Source of the DNA: Betaproteobacteria bacterium
Lineage (GTDB): Bacteria > Pseudomonadota > Gammaproteobacteria > Burkholderiales > Usitatibacteraceae
DNA: 64,000 bases
Reading direction: 5' to 3'
Assembly (NCBI GenBank): GCA_016791265.1
Contig: JAEUMY010000013.1
Coordinates: 1 to 64,000, forward strand
Shown: in pieces, positions 43,246 to 51,390 of the stretch
How the letters are laid out: every line of letters begins with the position of its first letter
How positions within the stretch are numbered: the first letter of the stretch is position 1
Translations under genes and position numbers: made by a program
Notes under the pieces: generated by a model
The model's database searches: none
Told to the model about the DNA's origin: nothing
Seen by the model: only the letters and a program-made list of their open reading frames with translations

Positions 43246-44597
43246 CACTTCACCACGCGGTCGATGACCACTTTGACGCCGGACGTGCCCGGCTTCACCG
43301 GTGGTGAGGCGCCGATGAGATCGCCCGGCTGGCTCACGGCATTGCCCGCCTTGGATACCCGCGCCTCGATGGTCACTTGCGGAAAATCGGAGAGCTTGAC
43401 GTTGGGCGCCATGGCCATGCCGTCGGTGAGCTCGAAGATCTTGGGCAGCTCGCTCACCGACGCGCGAATGATGGCGAGCGGCATGCGCGGCGCATTGGGC
43501 CCGGCCGCGCGGGCGAAGATGAACAACGTGTCACCCGGGGCCGCGAGCTTCGCCATCTCGGGACTCAAGGTCACCGTGCCAGCCACTTTCTCGGCGCCGC
43601 CAGCAGCCTTGGCGGCGGGCGGCGCGGATTGCTGCGCTGTCTGCGCTGCCGGCGGTTTGGCGGCTCTGGCGTCCGAGCCCTGCGGATCGGCAGGCTTCGC
43701 CGCCACCGTGCCCGCGTTGCCGGTCATGGCAAGCCTCACTTCCAGAATGGCGCTGGAGACCTGGCGCGCATCTTCGGAATCAGGCGGCAACAGTCTCAGC
43801 AAACGCTCCCAATGCCCCAGCGCCTGCGGCAAATTGCGGCGGCGTAGCTCGGTCGTGCCGGCGATGGCGAGCGCCTTGCGCTGATCCGGATTGATGGCAA
43901 GCGCCTGCTGCACCAATTGCCACGGCTTGCCTTCGAACGACTCCTGCTGCGTCATGGCGACCACTTCGGCGTAGTCGGCCAGGATGTCGGCGTCATTCGG
44001 CTTCAGTTGATTCAGACGCTCGTAGGAGCGGGCGGCGCCTTCGAAGCGTCCGATGGCGGCCTGGGATCGCGCGAGCAGCGACCAACCTTGCGCATCATCG
44101 GCGCGGGTCTTCATCTTTTCGGTGAGCGCGTCCACCATCGCGATGATTTGCTGGTCACCCAATGCGGGCTCGGCCGTCTGGTGCGGCGACGGCGGATTCA
44201 GTCCCTCCGGGCTGCCAAGCTGCCAGTACATGAGTCCCGCCACGACCGGAATGACAATGACGAGAATCGCGACGACGGCTTTGACGCCGCCGGTCATCGC
44301 CGTCTGCGCGGCGGGCATTTCAGCGGCGCCGCTCGCATCGCCCAGGTCTTGCGCCAGCCGCCGCGCGATCTGATCCAACGCTTCTTCCTTCTCCGCATCT
44401 GACATCAGACCGGCGGCATGGTCGCGCAGAATTTCGTCGCGCTGCGCCCGTGCCACGGCAAGATTGCTGGTTTCCACCGCGAGCGCCGTATCCTCATCAT
44501 GCCGATTCGCGCGCCGGATCGAGCGCCAGACCGGCACCAGCACGAAAGCGATGGCGAGCAAAGTGAGCGCCGAGGCAGCCAGGATGAACGAAGTCAT
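43245..44597 (-). CDS. ccmI: Cytochrome c maturation protein CcmI, TPR domain
   Basis: This 450-residue protein has two membrane segments at the N-terminus (residues 5-25 and about 105-125) with the conserved cytoplasmic helix between them (ARAQRDEILRDHAAGLMSDAE), then TPR repeats (GWSLLARSQAAIGRFEGAARSYERL) and a C-terminal domain (VAGTVTLSPEMAKLAAPGDTLFIFAR). It holds the apocytochrome C-terminus for heme attachment. It is the first gene of the operon, ahead of ccmA, which is not the usual order. Confidence 0.93.
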   Translation of the reverse strand: MTSFILAASALTLLAIAFVLVPVWRSIRRANRHDEDTALAVETSNLAVARAQRDEILRDHAAGLMSDAEKEEALDQIARRLAQDLGDASGAAEMPAAQTAMTGGVKAVVAILVIVIPVVAGLMYWQLGSPEGLNPPSPHQTAEPALGDQQIIAMVDALTEKMKTRADDAQGWSLLARSQAAIGRFEGAARSYERLNQLKPNDADILADYAEVVAMTQQESFEGKPWQLVQQALAINPDQRKALAIAGTTELRRRNLPQALGHWERLLRLLPPDSEDARQVSSAILEVRLAMTGNAGTVAAKPADPQGSDARAAKPPAAQTAQQSAPPAAKAAGGAEKVAGTVTLSPEMAKLAAPGDTLFIFARAAGPNAPRMPLAIIRASVSELPKIFELTDGMAMAPNVKLSDFPQVTIEARVSKAGNAVSQPGDLIGASPPVKPGTSGVKVVIDRVVK

Positions 44598-44945
44598 GCA
44601 GGGAAATTCCGGAAAGTGGGCGGGTGGTGACTCCGAGGCTGCGCATCATCCAGACGGGCTTTGCAATCGGATGGACACACGTCACGCATCGGGCCATGAC
44701 ACGACACCGCGCCGAAGGAATGCGGCGGGCCAGTGGCGGGCGGATTATAGCCCGCCGCCGCGATTCGCCCCGGACCCCGCGTCGCGCCAATCAGGTATTT
44801 GCAATCACGCTTTGATGGATTACACTCCGACGGAAATCAGCGAGGTCGGCGTCACGCCTTTCGGGGCGGACAGTTGGCCCGGTCGCCGGCGCAGCCGGTG
44901 GCGCATTGCAGATAAGAACATTCACGGTCCCGGGAGAATCGTTGG
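44598..44945. other. Divergent promoter region between ccm and the redox locus
   Basis: About 350 bp hold no gene and no copy of the iterated palindrome. A GC-rich inverted stretch (GGGCGGATTATAGCCCGCC) lies near 44739. Promoters for both directions must lie here, but I see no strong hexamers. Confidence 0.6.
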
Positions 44946-44971
44946 AAACGCATGACGCCCGTCATGCGTTT
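44946..44971. repeat. Perfect 12-base inverted repeat covering both candidate start codons
   Basis: AAACGCATGACG and CGTCATGCGTTT flank two C bases. The arms contain the ATG at 44952 and the ATG at 44964, so a hairpin in the mRNA would hide both starts. Confidence 0.7.
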
Positions 44972-45824
44972 TGATCATCATCACACTCGCATGCGCCACG
45001 GCACATTTCTCGAATACAAGAAGTTTCGCTATCTGAAACTGGCCACGCTGGTTTCGGTCGCGTCCATCGCCGCCTACGTGTTTCACAAGCCACCGGTCAC
45101 GCCCTACGGCGGCACGTGGCTCGGCTACACGCTGGGCACGATCGGCGCGCTGCTCATTCTGATGCTGCTCTGGTTTGGTGTCAGAAAACGACAATACAGC
45201 GCGGCTGACGCGAACCTGCAGGGCTGGCTATCGGCGCACGTCTATCTTGGCGTGTCGCTCATCATCATCGCGACCCTGCACACCGGCTTCGAGGTGGGCT
45301 GGAACGTTCACACGCTGGCCTACGTGCTCATGCTCGGCGTGATCTTCAGCGGCTTTTATGGCATTTATTCCTATGTTCGCTTCCCGTCCATGATCACCGG
45401 GAACATGGCGGAGGATTCGTTCGATTCCATCATGCTGAAGATCTCCACCCTGGACAGCGAGGCGCGCAAGATCGCGATGCGTCTGCCGGACCATCTGGTG
45501 CTGGCGGTGCAAGCGGCGGCCCAGGGCACGATCATCGGCGGCGGCCTCTTCACGCAGGTCACCGGGCGGCAGCGCAATTGCCCGACGACGGCCGCGCTCA
45601 CCATCATCCAGAAAGGCGGCGCCGATCTCAAAGGCGACGCCGCCAAGCACAATCACGAACTCTACAGCGTCATGCTGCAAAGAAAGCGGCTGGTCGACCG
45701 CGCCCGCGCGGACATCAGCTACCGGGCGCGCATGTCGATCTGGCTCTTCTTCCATGTGCCGCTCTCCATCGCGCTGCTGGCCGCGCTTGCCGCGCACATC
45801 GTCTCCGTTTTCTTCTACTGGTAG
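44952..45824 (+). CDS. Four-helix membrane protein, probable b-type cytochrome
   Basis: This 290-residue protein has four or five membrane helices with His in helices: SAHVYLGVSLIIIATLHTGFEVGW has two His about 17 apart, NVHTLAYVLM has one and FFHVPLSIALLAALAAHIVSVFFYW has two, 13 apart. The spacing suits two b-type hemes between helices. A cytoplasmic or periplasmic loop of 110 residues (SMITGNMAEDSF onward) separates the last helix. I infer a membrane anchor that exchanges electrons with quinone. It is first in the multiheme locus. The start is uncertain between two ATGs inside an inverted repeat. Confidence 0.7.
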   Translation: MTPVMRFDHHHTRMRHGTFLEYKKFRYLKLATLVSVASIAAYVFHKPPVTPYGGTWLGYTLGTIGALLILMLLWFGVRKRQYSAADANLQGWLSAHVYLGVSLIIIATLHTGFEVGWNVHTLAYVLMLGVIFSGFYGIYSYVRFPSMITGNMAEDSFDSIMLKISTLDSEARKIAMRLPDHLVLAVQAAAQGTIIGGGLFTQVTGRQRNCPTTAALTIIQKGGADLKGDAAKHNHELYSVMLQRKRLVDRARADISYRARMSIWLFFHVPLSIALLAALAAHIVSVFFYW

Positions 45825-45830
45825 CAGTCC

Positions 45831-47564
45831 ATGATCCGCTGCCTTCTTGCCATCGTCACCCGCAACAAGCGGGGAGAACCCAGCAGCGAGCAGCGGCTGG
45901 TCACAGGAACCGAGCTCCGCCTTGGCCGGGGTGCCGAATCCAAGATCCATTTGAACGATCCCCGCGTGGCGCTCAACGCCGCGGTGATCAAGGCCGCCGA
46001 GGATGGGCGCCTTTATCTGGAAGCCTTGAGCGGCAACCTCAACGTCGACGGCAAGTTCGAAAAGACCACCAAGGTGAAGCCGGGTGTGCGCATCGGGTTG
46101 GGGCCTTATGAAGTCGCCATCGAGCCTTCCAAAAACCAGAACGAGCATGACTTCATTCTCAATCTCGAACTGGTCGAGCCGCTGCCGGAAAGTCTGAAAG
46201 AGGAAGGCCAGCGCGCGCGGGTCACGCTGTCCGCCGCGGGCCTTTCGAAGCGGTGGCCGGCGCTCATCATGTTCTTCGTGATTCTGGGCGGCTTTCTGGT
46301 GTGGCCGATCCTGCATGCGACCCAGCCCGGGGTCAAGACGGCGGCCAAGAACCTCTCCTTCGCCCCGGACGAATCCTGGGATCCGGGCAAACTGGCCCAT
46401 CCGCATCAGGGTTTTGGCAAGGACTGCGCGAAGTGCCATGACCAGCCCTTTGTCCAGGTGCGCGACAGCACGTGCGAAAGCTGTCACAAGACCATCGGTG
46501 GCCACGTCGAAACCAAGACTGTGCAGAAGGCGGCGTTCGGCGAAGCGCGCTGCGCCGAGTGCCATCGCGATCACAAAGGCCCGCTCGGCCTGATCCGCAC
46601 CGACACCCGGCTCTGCACTGATTGTCATTCGAACGTGAAGGCGCACGCCCCCAGCACCAGCATGGTGAATATTCGCGACTTCGCGACCGATCATCCGCAT
46701 TTCAAACTGGCGCTCCTGGACCAGACCGGCAAGGCGACACGCATCCTGCAGTCGGAAAAGGCCAGACTCAAGGAGAAGTCGGGCCTCAAGTTTCCGCATG
46801 ACGCCCATCTGGACAAGAAGGGCGTGAAGAGCCCGACGGCGCCGAACGGCCGCGTGGTGTTGGAATGCAAGAACTGCCATACACCCGATGCCGCCGGTGT
46901 GCGCTTTGAACCCATCAAGATGGATAAGCACTGCGCCGACTGTCATCGCCTCGAGTTCGAGCCGGCGGTGACGACACGCACCGTGCCGCACGGCGACCCG
47001 AAGCTCGCCATGACCACGCTGCGCGAGTTCTACGCCTCCATCGCGCTGGGCGAGACGCCCATCGACGTGACCACGGTGGATGGACTCCTGCGTCGCACCA
47101 ACGAGAGCAAGAGCGAAGTGGCGCGCAAGAAAGCCATGGAGTGGGCCAACCAGAAGGCCGACAAGATCGCGGCCGACCTGATTGAAGATCGCTCGTGCGC
47201 GACCTGCCACACCGTCAGCAAGCAAGCGGGCGAGTACCAGATCGCGCCAGTGCGCATCACCAACTACTGGATGGTGAAGGCCAAGTTCGAACACTTCGCC
47301 CACAAGACCGCCAAGTGCGTCGATTGCCACGAGGTCGAGAAGTCGAAGACCAGCGAGGACATCGCCATTCCCGACATCGACAGCTGCCGCACCTGCCATG
47401 CTGGCCAGGAACCGGCCAAGAACAAGGTCACCAGCACCTGTGAAAGCTGCCACGGTTTCCACTTGGGCAGCCCCAAGCGGGGGGCGACCGCCGCCAACCA
47501 GGTTGAAGGTGACCCGCACCGCGGCATTCAAGTCGCGGCGCACGCCGGCCGCGCGGCCAAGTGA
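45831..47564 (+). CDS. Decaheme cytochrome c with N-terminal FHA-like domain
   Basis: This 577-residue protein has an FHA-like domain at residues about 20-98 (GTELRLGRGAESKIHL), one membrane segment at 143-162, and a periplasmic part with ten CXXCH heme sites at residues 199, 215, 241, 262, 346, 368, 456, 496, 519 and 537. The topology puts the FHA part in the cytoplasm and hemes in the periplasm. FHA domains normally bind phosphothreonine, so cytoplasmic phosphorylation could control the cytochrome. It follows the b-type cytochrome gene by 6 bp. A degenerate palindrome (GTGAATATTCGC) is present at 46665. Confidence 0.9.
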   Translation: MIRCLLAIVTRNKRGEPSSEQRLVTGTELRLGRGAESKIHLNDPRVALNAAVIKAAEDGRLYLEALSGNLNVDGKFEKTTKVKPGVRIGLGPYEVAIEPSKNQNEHDFILNLELVEPLPESLKEEGQRARVTLSAAGLSKRWPALIMFFVILGGFLVWPILHATQPGVKTAAKNLSFAPDESWDPGKLAHPHQGFGKDCAKCHDQPFVQVRDSTCESCHKTIGGHVETKTVQKAAFGEARCAECHRDHKGPLGLIRTDTRLCTDCHSNVKAHAPSTSMVNIRDFATDHPHFKLALLDQTGKATRILQSEKARLKEKSGLKFPHDAHLDKKGVKSPTAPNGRVVLECKNCHTPDAAGVRFEPIKMDKHCADCHRLEFEPAVTTRTVPHGDPKLAMTTLREFYASIALGETPIDVTTVDGLLRRTNESKSEVARKKAMEWANQKADKIAADLIEDRSCATCHTVSKQAGEYQIAPVRITNYWMVKAKFEHFAHKTAKCVDCHEVEKSKTSEDIAIPDIDSCRTCHAGQEPAKNKVTSTCESCHGFHLGSPKRGATAANQVEGDPHRGIQVAAHAGRAAK

Positions 47565-47575
47565 GGTCCACCGTG

Positions 47576-49555
47576 ATGCGCCGTGGACCCAGCACTCTGG
47601 CCCTGCTGTTGGCCGTCTTTCTGGCCGCCTGTTCCGGCGGCGGCGGTGGCGGCACAGGCACCCAATCTTGCACCGGCGACTGCAACACGCAGCAACCAGC
47701 GCAAGACTTCCTCACCGTGGCGGATGTGCAGCGCATCATCGCCCAGGCGTCGGCGGAGGCCACGGCGCGCAATGCGCGCGGCACCATCGCGGTCACCGAC
47801 CGGGTCGGAAATGTGCTGGGCGTGTTCCAAATGACCGGTGCCGAAACCACACTGGAAATCAACAGCGGCAAAGAGGTCGTGGGCGGACTGGACGGCATCG
47901 CGAAAGGCACGATTCCTTCCTCGCTGGGGGCCATCGCCAAGGCCGTGACGGGCGCCTATCTGTCCTCTTCCGGCAACGCGTTCACCACGCGTACCGCCAG
48001 CCAGATCGTGCAGGAATACTTCAATCCGCGCGAATTCACCCAGCCGTCCGGCCCGCTCTATGGCGTGCAATTTTCGCAATTGATTTGCTCCGACTTGATC
48101 CGTCGGCCAACCGATGCGATGCAAGGTCCCAAGGCGTCGCCACTGGGCTTGTCCGCCGATCCTGGCGGGCTGCCGCTCTACAAGAATGGCCGCGTGGTAG
48201 GTGGCATCGGTGTCATCGCGGACGGCCGCTACAGTCTGGATCTCAACATCACCGACATCGACAGTGACTTAGATGAGCTGATCGCGCTCGCCGGCAGCGC
48301 GGGCTTTTCCGCCCCCACCGACATTCGCGCGGATCGCATCACGGCGGACGGCCGCACCTTCCGCTTTGTCGACAGTGAGTCGCTGGCCAGCAACCCGTCC
48401 ACAGCCCCCGCGTTCGCCTCGCTGCCGGGCGCGCTCATCGCCGTGACCAACTACACCGCCGCGAATATTCGCGATGGCGCCGCGTTCGGCAACACCGCCT
48501 CGGGCTATCGCGCGGATACCGGCGCGTTCGCCGACTTGACCGGCTTCGTGCTGGTCGATGCCGCCAATGCCAATCGATTCGCCCCGCGCGCCGGCACCGA
48601 CGGTCGCTTGACCGCGAATGAGGCTACGCAAGTGCTCCGCGAGGCTCTCGCGATCGCCAACCGCGCGCGCGCGCAGATTCGCCGCCCGCTCGGCAGCGCG
48701 GCCCAGGTGACCATTTCGGTTGTCGATACCAACGGCGAGGTGCTGGGCGTCGTGCGGACACCCGACGCGCCAATCTTCGGAACGGATGTGTCGCTGCAAA
48801 AGGCGCGCGGCGCCCTGGTGTTCTCGCATCCGAATTTCGCGCAAGACCTCGCCGGGCTGCCCGGCCCGCGCTTCCTCGCCGGCGCGCCGGTGAACGTCGT
48901 GGGCAACGATCTGGTGACCGCCTACGTGACCAACAATCCCGCATTCCCGACGCGCAGCTTCAGCTCGTATGTCACCAACTTCCGCACCTTCGTCGAAGAC
49001 GGCAATGCGTTGACCGGGAACGTGGCCTACTCGATGCGCGCCGTGGGCAACCTGCATCGCCCGTATTTCCCGGACGGTGTCGCCAACACACCACAAGGCC
49101 CGCTCTCCACGCCCATCGCCAGTTGGAGCCCGTTCAACGTCGGCTTCCAGCTGGACCTGGTCTACAACCAACTGATCAAGTCCATCGCAGCAGGTGACAC
49201 GAGCATCGGCTGCGCAGGCCGGCAGCCCGCGGGCGCGACGGGATCGGACACCGGATTTTCCCGTGCGCGCAATGGCATTCAGATCTTCCCCGGCGGTGTG
49301 CCCATCTACCGTGGCAGCCAACTGGTCGGCGCCATCGGCGTCTCCGGTGACGGCGTGGATCAGGACGACATGATCGCCTTCCTCGGTCTCGCCAATGCCG
49401 GCCGCGTTCTCAACACCGGCATCGCCAACGCCCCTGCGAATATTCGCAGTGACCTGATCAGTGTGGGTGGCACGGGTGCGCGTCTGCGCTACGTGCAGTG
49501 TCCGCAAGCCCCCTTCAACGGCAGCTCGGAGCAAAACGTATGCGCCGGACTGTGA
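47576..49555 (+). CDS. Lipoprotein with two GlcG/HbpS-like domains
   Basis: This protein of about 659 residues has a lipoprotein signal (LALLLAVFLAAC) followed by a Gly run. Two copies of the GlcG/HbpS heme-binding fold are seen: LTVADVQRIIAQASAEATARNARGTIAVTDRVGNVLGVF in the first half and LTANEATQVLREALAIANRARAQIRRPLG, VVDTNGEVLGVVR in the second; each ends in GGxPLYKNGRVVGGIGV-like text. A start at the GTG at 47561, overlapping the cytochrome stop, is possible; GAGG upstream of the ATG at 47576 favours the latter. Heme binding in the periplasm fits the neighbours. Confidence 0.85.
   Translation: MRRGPSTLALLLAVFLAACSGGGGGGTGTQSCTGDCNTQQPAQDFLTVADVQRIIAQASAEATARNARGTIAVTDRVGNVLGVFQMTGAETTLEINSGKEVVGGLDGIAKGTIPSSLGAIAKAVTGAYLSSSGNAFTTRTASQIVQEYFNPREFTQPSGPLYGVQFSQLICSDLIRRPTDAMQGPKASPLGLSADPGGLPLYKNGRVVGGIGVIADGRYSLDLNITDIDSDLDELIALAGSAGFSAPTDIRADRITADGRTFRFVDSESLASNPSTAPAFASLPGALIAVTNYTAANIRDGAAFGNTASGYRADTGAFADLTGFVLVDAANANRFAPRAGTDGRLTANEATQVLREALAIANRARAQIRRPLGSAAQVTISVVDTNGEVLGVVRTPDAPIFGTDVSLQKARGALVFSHPNFAQDLAGLPGPRFLAGAPVNVVGNDLVTAYVTNNPAFPTRSFSSYVTNFRTFVEDGNALTGNVAYSMRAVGNLHRPYFPDGVANTPQGPLSTPIASWSPFNVGFQLDLVYNQLIKSIAAGDTSIGCAGRQPAGATGSDTGFSRARNGIQIFPGGVPIYRGSQLVGAIGVSGDGVDQDDMIAFLGLANAGRVLNTGIANAPANIRSDLISVGGTGARLRYVQCPQAPFNGSSEQNVCAGL
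48461..48472. repeat. Iterated palindrome, copy 25 (in GlcG-like lipoprotein)
   Basis: Read as ANIR in YTAANIRDGAA, in the linker between the two domains. Confidence 0.95.
49436..49447. repeat. Iterated palindrome, copy 26 (in GlcG-like lipoprotein)
   Basis: Read as ANIR in APANIRSDLI near the C-terminus. Confidence 0.95.
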
Positions 49556-51381
49556 ACATGAACGCCTTTCTGAAGCGCATTCCGGCGGCCCTCGCGGCGG
49601 CCGGTGTCGTCTCGCTCGCGTGGTCGCAGGGCACACCGCCGGTCGCCACACCACTCACCCCGGCCGCCAAACCTGCGGCGAAGGAAGCGGCCAAAGAGGA
49701 GATCGATCTCAAGCGCCCGCAGGGCCAGCCGCTCAAGTACGAGCTTCCGCCCATCGACCCCAAGCAAGTGCCGCCGCCGCAGGCGATTGATCCGCGCGTG
49801 TCGGTGGCCGTGCCCGACCGCTGGCGCATCATGGAACTGCTGGGCCAGAAGCAGAACTGGTGGGACCCTTACAACATCAACACGCTGAAAGGCGACAAGC
49901 CGTTCCAGCCCTTCGCCAAATGGGGATCAGACTGGTTCCTCGTGCTGTCCGGGATTTCCGATACGGTCTATGAAGCGCGGCGTCTGCCAGTGCCCATCGG
50001 CGCCCAGTCGTCCGACCGCCCGGGGGCGGTCGATATTTTCGGCAACGGCCGTTCGCACACCTTCAACCAGAACGTCATCCTGTCCATCGGCGTCATCAAG
50101 GGCAACACGACGTTCAAGCCGCCAGACTATGAATTCCGTCTGGTGCCGGTGCTGAACTACAACCAGACCGAGGCGCGCGAAGTGCGCCTGCTGCGGCTCA
50201 ATCCGCAGGAAGGCAAGATTCGCCGCGACAACCACATCGCCATTCAGGAAGCGTTTGTCGACGTCCACTGGCGCAACGTGTCGGACCGCTACGACTTCGA
50301 CTCCTATCGCATCGGCATCCAGCCCTTCATTTCCGACTTCCGCGGCTTCCTGTTTCAGGATGTGCCGTTCGGCGCGCGGCTGTTCGGCATTCGCGACAAC
50401 AACCAGTGGCAGTACAACCTGGGCTGGTTCCGCAAGCTGGAGAAAGACACCAACAGCGGCCTGAACGACATCAACAAGGCGTGGCGCAAAGATGATTCGT
50501 TCGTCTTCAATCTGTACCGTCAGGATTTCCCGGTCTTTGGCCACACCACCCAGGCCATCGTGCTGCATAACGAAAATCGCGAAGGCAAACAGGTCTACTT
50601 CAACAACAACGGCGTGCAGGAACGGCCCGCCGTGCTGGGCGACAGCCGGCCGCGCAACTATCGGGTGACCTACTTCGGCCTGAACGGCGACGGCCACTTC
50701 GGCCGCTGGAACCTGACCTCATCGTTTTACGCGGCATTCGGTCGTGACCAGCGTCATCCGCTGGCGCAGAAACCGCAGGACATCCAGGCATTCTTCGCCG
50801 CTGCGGAACTTTCCCGTGATTTCTCCTGGCTCCGCGTGCGAGGCACAGCGGTTCTCGCCTCCGGTGACAAGAATCCGTTCGACGACAAGGCCACGGGCTA
50901 TGACGCCGTGTTCGAGAATCCGCAAATCGCGGGGGCCGACACCAGCTTCTGGATCCGCCAAGCGATTCCGCTGGTGGGTGGCGGAGGCGTGACCATCTCA
51001 AGCCGCAACGGCATCCTGCCCAACCTGCGCTCGTCCAAGGACCAGGGCCAATCCAATTTCGTCAATCCGGGCCTCGCCATGCTGGGCGTGGGCGCGGACG
51101 TCGATCTCAATCCGCAGACGCGCATCGTCGCCAATCTCAACTATCTGCGCTTCATGAACACCTCGTCGCTTGCCGTGCTGAGGAATCAGGAGATCATCAA
51201 GAAGGACATCGGCTGGGACGTTTCGGCGGGTTTCCAGTACCGCCCGTTCATGTCGCAGAACGTGATTCTCAACGTGTCCGCGGGCGCCTTGGTGCCGGGC
51301 AAGGGCATGAAGCAATTGTTCGACGAAGACAAGCGCGGCGTGCAGTACTCCGTGCTGGCCAACCTGTTGCTGACCTACTGA
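49540..51381 (+). CDS. Outer-membrane beta-barrel protein of the cytochrome locus
   Basis: This 613-residue protein has a signal peptide (RIPAALAAAGVVSLAWSQ) and a Pro/Lys-rich stretch, then alternating amphipathic strands with many aromatic residues (NHIAIQEAFVDVHW, NYRVTYFGLNGDGHF) and a terminal Tyr (LLLTY), the outer-membrane insertion signature. CGGAG precedes the ATG at 49540, which overlaps the previous gene by 16 bp; the ATG at 49558 is another option. Placement between two multiheme cytochromes suggests a porin-cytochrome conduit; no named family (MtrB, MtoB, OmbB) is recognised. Confidence 0.75.
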   Translation: MRRTVNMNAFLKRIPAALAAAGVVSLAWSQGTPPVATPLTPAAKPAAKEAAKEEIDLKRPQGQPLKYELPPIDPKQVPPPQAIDPRVSVAVPDRWRIMELLGQKQNWWDPYNINTLKGDKPFQPFAKWGSDWFLVLSGISDTVYEARRLPVPIGAQSSDRPGAVDIFGNGRSHTFNQNVILSIGVIKGNTTFKPPDYEFRLVPVLNYNQTEAREVRLLRLNPQEGKIRRDNHIAIQEAFVDVHWRNVSDRYDFDSYRIGIQPFISDFRGFLFQDVPFGARLFGIRDNNQWQYNLGWFRKLEKDTNSGLNDINKAWRKDDSFVFNLYRQDFPVFGHTTQAIVLHNENREGKQVYFNNNGVQERPAVLGDSRPRNYRVTYFGLNGDGHFGRWNLTSSFYAAFGRDQRHPLAQKPQDIQAFFAAAELSRDFSWLRVRGTAVLASGDKNPFDDKATGYDAVFENPQIAGADTSFWIRQAIPLVGGGGVTISSRNGILPNLRSSKDQGQSNFVNPGLAMLGVGADVDLNPQTRIVANLNYLRFMNTSSLAVLRNQEIIKKDIGWDVSAGFQYRPFMSQNVILNVSAGALVPGKGMKQLFDEDKRGVQYSVLANLLLTY

Positions 51382-51390
51382 TTGCGCACC

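Noticed and set aside
45228..47543. A 771-codon open frame on the minus strand across the decaheme gene
   Set aside because: The opposite strand has ten CXXCH motifs in frame and an FHA-like domain; the minus frame has no family features.
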